A stretch of 8,190 nucleotides of DNA from Candidatus Adlerbacteria bacterium RIFCSPHIGHO2_02_FULL_54_18. Its GTDB lineage: Bacteria; Patescibacteriota; Minisyncoccia; Phycocordibacterales; SBAW01. This document shows positions 1 to 3,863 of the stretch, piece after piece (within the stretch, counting starts at the first letter, position 1; each line of letters starts with the position of its first letter). Under the pieces are notes generated by a model that made no database searches, was not told where the DNA came from, and worked only from the letters and a program-made list of their open reading frames with translations. The stretch lies in assembly GCA_001775445.1 (NCBI GenBank), contig MEWV01000007.1, positions 1 to 8,190 on the forward strand, in the 5' to 3' direction. The position numbers were made by a program, and so were the translations under genes.

Positions 1-1
1 T

Positions 2-1051
2 GCCGCGTCTCTCACTGCCGGCGAAATTGGCTATATTGTTACGGGTATTAAAGAGCCGGGCTTTGCCCGCGTGGGCGACACGGTACGCACCGCCAAAAGC
101 ACCACCGCACCGCTTGCCGGTTACGCCGAGCCGCGTCCGGTAGTGTGGGCCTCGATTTACCCGGAAAGCCAAGACGACTTCATTGCCCTGCGCCAAGCGC
201 TCTTTCGCCTGCGACTCTCCGACTCATCACTTTCATTTGAGGAGGAGTCCTCCGGGGTGTTGGGGCGGGGATTTTGTTGCGGGATGCTCGGGATGCTCCA
301 TTTAGAAATTGTTACCGAGCGCCTGCGCAGAGAGGCGCACCTCGCTTTAATAGTAACCACACCGAGCATCGAGTACGAAGTAGAGACCAAAGACGGCAAA
401 CGCATGAGCGTCTACTCGGCACCGCAATTCCCCGAACACGGTCTCATAACTCGCGTATGGGAGCCGTTTGTCGAGGTGGAGATACTGCTGCCATCGGATT
501 ATTTGGGCAATACGGTAACGCTCCTGTTTGAACACGAGGCAGTAACGGAGGCAACAGAAAATTTTTCCGAAGGTCGCATCAAACTTACCGTCGTGATGCC
601 TTTGCGCGAGCTCATGCGCAACTTTTTTGACAAAATTAAGAGTGCGACCTCTGGCTATGCGTCTGTCTCATACCACATGCGCGAGCTGCGGGTGGCCGAC
701 GTTGCGCGGCTCGACATCCTTGTGGCCGACGAGCTGGTGCCGGCGTTCTCGCGTATTGTGGCCAAGCACCGGGTGGACATCGAGGCCGAAGCGGCGGTGG
801 AGAAGCTCTACGGGATTTTGCCGCGGCAGATGTTTAGCACTAAAATCCAAGGCCAAGCGTTGGGGCGCATTATTTCAAGTCGCACCCTTTCGGCCATGAG
901 TAAAAATGTTACCCAGCACATGTACGGCGGCGATATTACCCGCAAGATGAAGCTGCGCGAAAAGCAGAAAAAAGGCAAAGCAAAGATGAGGGAGCGCGGC
1001 AAGGTAAACATCCCCGAAGAGGTGTTTTTGAAGATGGTAAAGGGGGAGTGA
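2..1051 (+). CDS. lepA: Elongation factor 4 (LepA), C-terminal part, 5' truncated by window edge
   Basis: This is the C-terminal ~349 residues of the ribosome-associated GTPase LepA/EF4, which acts on translating or assembling ribosomes. The reading frame is open to the first base, and the residues before the first in-frame GTG at 71 already match the family (AGEIGYIVTGIKEP), so the gene starts outside the window and lacks the G domain here. Visible parts are the end of domain II (GEIGYIVTGIK...RVGDT), domain III (the CCGMLGMLHLEI stretch, matching the family's F.CGFLGLLHMEI), domain IV (LLPSDYLGNTVTLLFE, SGYASVSY) and the LepA-specific C-terminal domain (LPRQMFSTKIQ, then KNVTQHMYGGDITRKMKLREKQKKGK). 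The YGGD..RK and KQK.GK.(R/K)M motifs are diagnostic and exclude EF-G. Family length is about 600 aa, so ~250 residues lie upstream. It ends in TGA, 3 nt from the end of an opposing small ORF. Identification is by family knowledge and is very secure. Confidence 0.98.
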   Translation, partial: AASLTAGEIGYIVTGIKEPGFARVGDTVRTAKSTTAPLAGYAEPRPVVWASIYPESQDDFIALRQALFRLRLSDSSLSFEEESSGVLGRGFCCGMLGMLHLEIVTERLRREAHLALIVTTPSIEYEVETKDGKRMSVYSAPQFPEHGLITRVWEPFVEVEILLPSDYLGNTVTLLFEHEAVTEATENFSEGRIKLTVVMPLRELMRNFFDKIKSATSGYASVSYHMRELRVADVARLDILVADELVPAFSRIVAKHRVDIEAEAAVEKLYGILPRQMFSTKIQGQALGRIISSRTLSAMSKNVTQHMYGGDITRKMKLREKQKKGKAKMRERGKVNIPEEVFLKMVKGE

Positions 1052-1054
1052 GTC

Positions 1055-1159
1055 CTACAGTACCAAGGCGAAAGTAGAGATTATCATCGAGACGATGACA
1101 ATGCCTCCAATAATAATGCTCATTATTTTGGCATTGCGGTCTCTGTTTTTCCCGTACAT
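1055..1159 (-). CDS. 34-aa single-TM small protein (smORF)
   Basis: A 34-codon ORF runs from ATG (1159-1157) to TAG (1057-1055). The product starts with a basic, polar segment (MYGKNRDRNAK) and continues as one hydrophobic helix of about 20 residues (roughly 13-33, rich in I, V, M and G). This implies a single-pass inner-membrane microprotein with a cytoplasmic basic N-terminus. No family was recognised. Support for it being real: it fills the gap between lepA and the divergent septum gene almost exactly, ending 3 nt from the lepA stop, and its ATG follows an extended -10 (TGC-TATCCT, 1170-1178) by 10 nt, with a TTGCCT -35 at 1193-1198 and a 17-bp spacer. There is no Shine-Dalgarno, as for most genes in the window. 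Against it: the short length and the lack of any homology test. Confidence 0.6.
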   Translation of the reverse strand: MYGKNRDRNAKIMSIIIGGIVIVSMIISTFALVL

Positions 1160-1169
1160 AGATACGGGT

Positions 1170-1178
1170 AGGATAGCA
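1170..1178 (-). promoter_or_regulatory. Extended -10 promoter for the 34-aa smORF
   Basis: On the minus strand the sequence reads TGC-TATCCT. The TG dinucleotide one base before the hexamer makes it an extended -10. A TTGCCT element lies 17 bp upstream (1193-1198). Transcription would begin about 3-4 nt before the ATG at 1159. This is an inference from sequence only. Confidence 0.45.
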
Positions 1179-1200
1179 CTTTGCCTCGCCGCAGGCAAAG
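1179..1200. repeat. 8-bp inverted repeat between divergent promoters (operator-like)
   Basis: A perfect inverted repeat has arms CTTTGCCT (1179-1186) and AGGCAAAG (1193-1200) with a 6-nt loop, CGCCGC. It sits between the minus-strand smORF promoter and the plus-strand TATAAT at 1201-1206. The right arm contains the minus-strand -35 (TTGCCT). No T-run follows on either strand, so it is not an intrinsic terminator. The position suggests a binding site for a regulator of the divergent pair, but no regulator is identified. Confidence 0.5.
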
Positions 1201-1206
1201 TATAAT
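1201..1206 (+). promoter_or_regulatory. -10 box (TATAAT) of the DivIC-like gene, leaderless
   Basis: A consensus TATAAT ends exactly 6 nt before the ATG at 1213, so +1 would be the A of the start codon. No -35 with 16-18 bp spacing is convincing; a TTGCCT lies 14 bp upstream. There is no Shine-Dalgarno, because there is no room for one in the transcript. Confidence 0.6.
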
Positions 1207-1212
1207 AAGAAG

Positions 1213-1602
1213 ATGCGGGAGTTTAAAAAGCGCCGGACATATGGGGCCGAGATGCTCCGGGTTTTGGGAGGGGTACTCGGCATTTTACTGCTTGGCGCGG
1301 CTGCATTTGTCGCCGGGCGCGGGGCCTTTGATATGTATGGCAAGTTTTCTGAAGCCGCTGCTGCGCGGGCAGAGGCGGAGGCGCAACTTTCCGAACTCCA
1401 AGGTCGCTACCAAAAGGTCAAGACAGACGTGAGTGCCCTCTCCTCCGACCGTGGACTGGAGGGAGCGGTGCGCGAACGCTACGGGGTGGCACGCCCCGGG
1501 GAGGGGCAGATAAACATTGTTCGGCAGGCCGCGCAGGGTAGCGTGGTGCTCGAGCAAAAAACCGCGTTCGAAAAACTATGGAACCTCCTGTTCGTGTGGT
1601 AA
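1213..1602 (+). CDS. FtsB/DivIC-family septum formation initiator protein
   Basis: The 129-aa product is a bitopic membrane protein of the FtsB/DivIC type. These proteins form a coiled-coil complex with FtsL and FtsQ/DivIB and help activate septal peptidoglycan synthesis. The layout is a basic cytoplasmic N-terminus (MREFKKRR), one TM helix (about 16-36), a coiled coil rich in A, E and Q (about 43-78), and a family-like C-terminal motif, AVRERYGVARPGEGQINIV (about 85-103). That motif resembles the ER..LGM..PGE signature of the family. A non-conserved tail ends in hydrophobic and aromatic residues. The ATG at 1213 is chosen because TATAAT ends 6 nt upstream. The gene is followed 12 nt later by tRNA-Gly. 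Whether it is the FtsB or DivIC counterpart cannot be decided, so no symbol is given. Confidence 0.85.
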   Translation: MREFKKRRTYGAEMLRVLGGVLGILLLGAAAFVAGRGAFDMYGKFSEAAAARAEAEAQLSELQGRYQKVKTDVSALSSDRGLEGAVRERYGVARPGEGQINIVRQAAQGSVVLEQKTAFEKLWNLLFVW

Positions 1603-1605
1603 ATT
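1597..1605 (+). promoter_or_regulatory. Probable extended -10 for tRNA-Gly, overlapping the upstream stop codon
   Basis: TGG-TAAATT reads as an extended -10 whose TAA is the stop codon (1600-1602) of the DivIC-like gene. It ends 9 nt before the tRNA 5' end at 1615. No good -35 is visible. It is a weak match but repeats the arrangement seen before valS and hsp20. Read-through from the upstream gene is an alternative. Confidence 0.35.
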
Positions 1606-1614
1606 GTCTTCGAA

Positions 1615-1685
1615 GCGAGTGTAGTTTAGTGGCAGAACTGGTGCTTCCCAAGCATCGGGCGGGGGTTCGATTCCCCCCACTCGCA
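1615..1685 (+). tRNA. tRNA-Gly(CCC)
   Basis: A complete 71-nt cloverleaf is visible. The acceptor stem GCGAGTG (1615-1621) pairs perfectly with CACTCGC (1678-1684). The D stem is GTTT/GAAC, the anticodon stem GGTGC/GCATC encloses loop TTCCCAA with anticodon CCC, and the T stem GGGGG/CCCCC encloses TTCGATT. Anticodon CCC reads the Gly codon GGG. The discriminator base is A (1685), whereas bacterial tRNA-Gly usually carries U73. The 3' CCA is not encoded (ACAA follows), so a CCA-adding enzyme must complete it. Confidence 0.97.
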
Positions 1686-1690
1686 CAAAG

Positions 1691-1719
1691 TTGCACGGGG
1701 TTGTAATTAATTTTATACT
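1691..1719 (+). promoter_or_regulatory. Glutaredoxin promoter: TTGCAC -17 bp- TATACT
   Basis: A -35 TTGCAC (1691-1696), a 17-bp spacer and a -10 TATACT (1714-1719) make one of the best sigma-70-type promoters in the window. It begins 5 bp after tRNA-Gly. The -10 ends 9 nt before the ATG at 1729, leaving a leader of only 2-3 nt with no space for a Shine-Dalgarno. Confidence 0.75.
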
Positions 1720-1728
1720 TACGAGTAT

Positions 1729-1971
1729 ATGGATAAATCAGTAACAATTTATAGCACGCCGACCTGCCATTTTTGCCAGATGGCCAAGGAGTTTTTTGTC
1801 GAAAAGGGAATAGAGTACACTAACTACGATGTTTCGCAAGATGCGGCTAAGCGCGAGGAGATGATTAAAATGACCGGACAGCTTGGTGTCCCCGTTATTG
1901 TCGTCGGAGGTGACATTATGGTCGGCTTCGACCGCGCCAAAATCTCCGCTAAACTCGGCATCGAGGCCTAA
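1729..1971 (+). CDS. Glutaredoxin-family thiol oxidoreductase (YruB/NrdH-like)
   Basis: The 80-aa protein has a thioredoxin fold and is expected to act in the cytoplasm as a small dithiol reductant for disulfides or for partners such as ribonucleotide reductase. What shows this: an opening beta strand (SVTIYSTPTC), the redox motif CHFC (13-16) at the start of the first helix, the cis-proline strand GVPVIVVGG (53-61, cis-Pro55) and the terminal G-F-D motif (66-68) leading into the last helix. The full-domain length of ~80 aa is typical of the YruB/NrdH-like subgroup, as opposed to GSH-dependent glutaredoxins with a CPYC motif. The electron donor (glutathione, thioredoxin reductase or other) cannot be read from the sequence. 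It has its own promoter just upstream and no clear terminator: a T-run at 1995-2002 lacks a stem. Confidence 0.93.
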   Translation: MDKSVTIYSTPTCHFCQMAKEFFVEKGIEYTNYDVSQDAAKREEMIKMTGQLGVPVIVVGGDIMVGFDRAKISAKLGIEA

Positions 1972-2101
1972 TACGCTGCCCCGATTAATCCTATATTTTT
2001 TTGTAACTTAATTGCTACCCCGTCTCGGCCTGGAAATAAAAACGCGTTGTGTACTATGTGATTCTATGGTTCTATCTACTCTGGATGAAGTGGCCTGACC
2101 G

Positions 2102-2107
2102 AGGAGG
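2102..2107 (+). promoter_or_regulatory. Strong Shine-Dalgarno AGGAGG
   Basis: A perfect AGGAGG lies 5 nt before the ATG at 2113. This decides the start over the in-frame GTG at 2107, which overlaps the SD itself. It is the only convincing SD in front of a protein gene in this window. Confidence 0.85.
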
Positions 2108-2112
2108 TGCAG

Positions 2113-2697
2113 ATGGCCGAAGCAAGATTGATTCCCCAACCCATGGTCGAGCTCCTTCGTTTGTGCCTAAAATTAGATGCGACTTATAAGCATCCGAGCG
2201 ATCTCGAATGGGAACCGTTGACCGATGCGATGCCGGAATCCTTCCGTGAACTCATCGAAAACATCCTGCCCGAATATTGCCCCATCAAGGTCTACACGGC
2301 ACCAGACAAGGAGAAGATCGACCTGCGATACATGTGCATCATCGGCCACAAGGATAGGCAATGGTATGCGCTCTCCTTTGGGCTTTCCAGCGGCAACTAC
2401 GAGACCTGCATGGCTCTCCTGCGCGAAGCGGCCGACAAACGTCGTCAGCCGTGGAACTATTGGGAAACCGGCAAGCGTGGTTGGACCATCGCAGCAGGAT
2501 TGCTCGGCGTGGCAAGTGTCGCTCTGGCTGCCTTTCTGACGGCGCGACTCGGCGCATCGGCTGATGTGCTCTGGGTGATCTTCGCACAGATGGCTCTGGG
2601 CGTTAGCATCGCCTCGGCGCTCATTGTCGGGCCGAAGACCTACTGGGAGCAATGCGGTCGCCAGATCGAAGACCTGCTCGGCGCTATCCCGGCGTAA
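2113..2697 (+). CDS. Two-TM protein of unknown function, possibly acquired
   Basis: No family is recognised. The 194-aa product has a soluble N-terminal part of about 115 residues that is mixed acidic and basic (WEPLTDAMPESFRELIENILPEYCPIKVY, then a likely beta-rich stretch around KIDLRYMCIIGHKDRQWYALSFG). A basic aromatic linker follows (KRRQPWNYWETGKRGW). Two hydrophobic helices are then separated by a short loop (roughly residues 120-140 and 146-166), and a short polar tail (YWEQCGRQIEDLLGAIPA) ends the protein. There is no signal peptide, so this looks like a membrane-anchored cytoplasmic domain. The start is ATG 2113 because of the AGGAGG 5 nt upstream. Isoleucine codons are 11 ATC, 2 ATT and 0 ATA, unlike neighbouring genes such as hsp20 (4 ATT, 4 ATA, 3 ATC). 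With its own SD, ~140-bp leader region and intrinsic terminator it reads as a self-contained, perhaps transferred unit. A weak TACTAT at 2052-2057 is the only promoter candidate. Confidence 0.8.
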   Translation: MAEARLIPQPMVELLRLCLKLDATYKHPSDLEWEPLTDAMPESFRELIENILPEYCPIKVYTAPDKEKIDLRYMCIIGHKDRQWYALSFGLSSGNYETCMALLREAADKRRQPWNYWETGKRGWTIAAGLLGVASVALAAFLTARLGASADVLWVIFAQMALGVSIASALIVGPKTYWEQCGRQIEDLLGAIPA

Positions 2698-2713
2698 TTT
2701 TCCCCACAACCGC

Positions 2714-2748
2714 AGTCCTGCCGTGACCACAATCTCGGCGGGACTTTT
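2714..2748 (+). terminator. Rho-independent terminator of the 194-aa gene
   Basis: A 10-bp stem pairs 2714-2723 (AGTCCTGCCG) with 2736-2745 (CGGCGGGACT), with one T-G wobble and a 12-nt loop. It is followed by a short T-run (2745-2748). It begins 16 nt after the stop codon at 2695-2697. Confidence 0.75.
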
Positions 2749-2760
2749 CATATAAAATTT

Positions 2761-2776
2761 ACCGAGACTTCTCGGT
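2761..2776. repeat. Stem-loop 1 (ACCGAGA/TCTCGGT)
   Basis: A 7-bp perfect inverted repeat has only 2 nt between the arms; in practice a 6-bp stem with a 4-nt loop would form. It lies directly downstream of the terminator at 2714-2748. Three T follow on the plus strand, so it may be a weak back-up terminator. Confidence 0.5.
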
Positions 2777-2794
2777 TTCTATGCATCCATAGAA
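2777..2794. repeat. Stem-loop 2 (TTCTATG/CATAGAA)
   Basis: A 7-bp perfect inverted repeat with a CATC loop abuts stem-loop 1 without a gap and overlaps stem-loop 3 by two bases. Its function is unknown. Confidence 0.5.
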
Positions 2795-2829
2795 GACGGG
2801 AGGCGACGGGAGGCCTCGCCTCCCGTCTT
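2793..2829. repeat. Tandem 10-bp repeat plus matching inverted copy; probable tRNA-Arg terminator hairpin
   Basis: GACGGGAGGC occurs twice in tandem (2795-2804 and 2805-2814). Its reverse complement GCCTCCCGTC follows at 2818-2827. The inner copy can form a 10-bp stem with a 3-nt loop. The outer copy can form a 12-bp stem (2793-2804 with 2818-2829), so two alternative hairpins compete for the same right arm. It lies 5 nt beyond the 3' end of the minus-strand tRNA-Arg and could stop that transcript as well as plus-strand transcription from the left. The minus-strand exit is only moderately T-rich. Confidence 0.6.
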
Positions 2830-2834
2830 GTCTG

Positions 2835-2906
2835 TGCCCCCGCTAGGAGTCGAACCCGGATCTTTCCCTTAGGACGGGACTGCTCTATCCATTGAGCTAC
2901 GGGGGC
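2835..2906 (-). tRNA. tRNA-Arg(CCT)
   Basis: A 72-nt cloverleaf lies on the minus strand. The acceptor GCCCCCG/CGGGGGC is perfect, the D arm is GCTC...GAGC, and the anticodon loop GTCCTAA has anticodon CCT, reading the Arg codon AGG. The T loop is TTCGACT and the discriminator is A. Two irregularities are visible: a G27-A43 mismatch at the top of the anticodon stem (GTCCC/GGGAA) and a C50-A64 mismatch in the T stem (CCGGG/CCTAG). CCA is not encoded. No clear promoter was found in the 60 bp upstream (2907-2967), which also carries the promoter of the divergent 93-aa gene. Confidence 0.95.
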
Positions 2907-2921
2907 GTTTGTGCGCCTGCT

Positions 2922-2937
2922 CAGCGTGTGCACACTG
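2922..2937. repeat. 16-bp near-perfect palindrome around GTGTGCACAC
   Basis: A perfect 10-bp palindrome (2926-2935) is extended by CAG/CTG flanks with one mismatched pair. It sits in the 61-bp gap between divergent tRNA-Arg and the 93-aa gene, about 19 bp upstream of the latter's -10. It could be an operator; no regulator is known. Confidence 0.35.
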
Positions 2938-2952
2938 TATCAAATTTTCTCC

Positions 2953-2961
2953 TGCTATACT
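2953..2961 (+). promoter_or_regulatory. Extended -10 (TGC-TATACT), leaderless, for the 93-aa protein
   Basis: TATACT (2956-2961) preceded by TGC is an extended -10. It ends exactly 6 nt before the ATG at 2968, so +1 would coincide with the start codon. No strong -35 is present, as is common for extended -10 promoters. Confidence 0.6.
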
Positions 2962-2967
2962 ATTTTT

Positions 2968-3249
2968 ATGGACTTAGAAATCCAGGAGTTGAGAGAGCAA
3001 GTGGCACGGCTTGCCAAAACAAGCGAGGACACCAACCGCCAAGTGCGTAAAATGCGCCGTAGCCAGCGTTGGCACACGATATTTCAACTAGTGTGGTGGC
3101 TCACCATAGTTGGGGTGAGCGGTTGGGCGTATATCACCTATGTACAACCCTATGTCTCGCAAGCGCTGGCGGCTTACGGCAACGCAAAGGACTTCCAAAT
3201 ACAGGTACAGGATTTCTTTGCCCAGTTCGGGCGCACCAAAACCAATTAA
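2968..3249 (+). CDS. Small coiled-coil/single-TM membrane protein, unknown function
   Basis: The 93-aa product begins with an amphipathic, coiled-coil-like segment (about 1-30: EIQELREQVARLAKTSEDTNRQVRKMR). A basic patch (RKMRRSQR) follows, then one TM helix rich in W, I and V (about 36-58), and a C-terminal tail of ~35 residues (YVQPYVSQALAAYGNAKDFQIQVQDFFAQFG). The basic patch before the helix predicts a cytoplasmic N-terminus and an external C-terminus. No named family is recognised. ATG 2968 is chosen over an in-frame upstream GTG at 2911 because an extended -10 lies 6 nt in front of it, and the upstream codons would fall in the promoter region. The stop is 1 nt from the 3' end of the opposing tRNA-Phe. 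Confidence 0.85.
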   Translation: MDLEIQELREQVARLAKTSEDTNRQVRKMRRSQRWHTIFQLVWWLTIVGVSGWAYITYVQPYVSQALAAYGNAKDFQIQVQDFFAQFGRTKTN

Positions 3250-3250
3250 G

Positions 3251-3323
3251 TGCTTGGGGCCGGAATCGAACCGGCGACATCTTCCTCTTCAGGGAAGCGC
3301 TCTACCAACTGAGCTACCCAAGC
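3251..3323 (-). tRNA. tRNA-Phe(GAA)
   Basis: A 73-nt cloverleaf lies on the minus strand. The acceptor GCTTGGG/CCCAAGC and D arm GCTC/GAGC are perfect. The anticodon stem CTTCC/GGAAG encloses CTGAAGA (anticodon GAA, codons UUU/UUC), and the T stem GCCGG/CCGGC encloses TTCGATT. The discriminator is A. All stems pair perfectly. CCA is not encoded. Confidence 0.98.
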
Positions 3324-3333
3324 GATACCAGCG

Positions 3334-3362
3334 ATTCTAGCTTAGTTGGACTTAACTTTCAA
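3334..3362 (-). promoter_or_regulatory. tRNA-Phe promoter: TTGAAA -17 bp- TAGAAT
   Basis: On the minus strand, -35 TTGAAA (3357-3362) and -10 TAGAAT (3334-3339) are separated by 17 bp. The -10 ends 10 nt before the tRNA 5' end at 3323. The -35 lies inside the last codons of hsp20 and the -10 lies 2 bp past its stop. Confidence 0.65.
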
Positions 3363-3848
3363 TTTTGCCTGGCGGCCTTTATCGAGCTTGGGGAGGCGGA
3401 TAATAAGGAGGCCGTGCTTCTCGCTCGCTTCGGCTTCCTCTATCTCCACCTCCTGCGGGAGCACAATAGTGCGGGTAAAAGCGCCCCAATAGAGCTCCTG
3501 AAAGAAAAAGTCGCCTGCGGTGCCCTCGGTATGCTGCTCGCGCTTGCCGCGGATAGTAACCATGTCGCGGGTGATGGAGACATCGAGGTCCTCGGGGCGC
3601 ACGCCGGCTATCATTGCTTTTATCACAATATGGGTGGGGGTCTGATAGACATCTACCGCAAGCTCTCCGGCCTCCTCCTCTTCAACTACTATAGTGTCTT
3701 GGTCGGATGCAGACGAAATGGGAAGATGCTTACCCTTTGGGGCGGGGAAATAGGAAGCGCCGCCCTGCTCGAGCTCGTCGAAGGTGTAGTCGTCTGTTTG
3801 GCTGCCGGTCAGCCACTCAAACAAAGATCTTTTTTCTTTAGTAGCCAT
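3342..3848 (-). CDS. Hsp20/alpha-crystallin small heat shock protein
   Basis: The 168-aa ATP-independent holdase chaperone would bind unfolding proteins in the cytoplasm as a large oligomer. The N-terminal arm (1-60) contains an aromatic segment (LFEWLTG) and an acidic stretch (VVEEEEAGEL). The alpha-crystallin domain spans about 62-155, with VDVYQTPTHIVIKAMIAGVRPEDLDVSI and VTIRGKR strands, FFFQELYWGAFTRTIVLP, and the hallmark A-x-x-x-n-G-v-L motif as ASEKHGLLIIRLPK (141-154). The short tail contains LKV (163-165), resembling the oligomer-forming I/V-x-I/V motif. Length is typical of the family. The ATG at 3848 lies 10 nt after the PrsW-like gene's stop, has no SD, and follows a possible extended -10 (TGC-TAACTT) by 6 nt. 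A heat-shock-specific promoter element (for example a CIRCE repeat) was not seen. Confidence 0.95.
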   Translation of the reverse strand: MATKEKRSLFEWLTGSQTDDYTFDELEQGGASYFPAPKGKHLPISSASDQDTIVVEEEEAGELAVDVYQTPTHIVIKAMIAGVRPEDLDVSITRDMVTIRGKREQHTEGTAGDFFFQELYWGAFTRTIVLPQEVEIEEAEASEKHGLLIIRLPKLDKGRQAKLKVKSN

Positions 3849-3854
3849 TTTATA

Positions 3855-3863
3855 AAGTTAGCA
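3855..3863 (-). promoter_or_regulatory. Extended -10 (TGC-TAACTT) of hsp20 embedded in the prsW stop codon
   Basis: The minus strand reads TGC-TAACTT. Its TAA is the stop codon of the upstream PrsW-like gene (3858-3860), and it ends 6 nt before the hsp20 ATG. The hexamer matches consensus at the important T1, A2 and T6 positions. No -35 is seen. Co-transcription with prsW is possible as well. Confidence 0.45.

Noticed and set aside
1995..2002. T-run after the glutaredoxin gene as an intrinsic terminator
   Set aside because: No stable stem precedes it.
2107..2109. GTG as start of the 194-aa protein
   Set aside because: It overlaps the AGGAGG itself; ATG at 2113 has proper spacing.
2173..2751. 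192-codon open frame antisense to the 194-aa gene
   Set aside because: The sense frame has a perfect SD, TM architecture and a terminator. The antisense product has no recognisable fold, and its start falls in the hairpin region; it is a by-product of codon bias.
2795..2827. CRISPR-like repeats
   Set aside because: Two abutting 10-bp copies without spacers plus one inverted copy make a hairpin, not an array.
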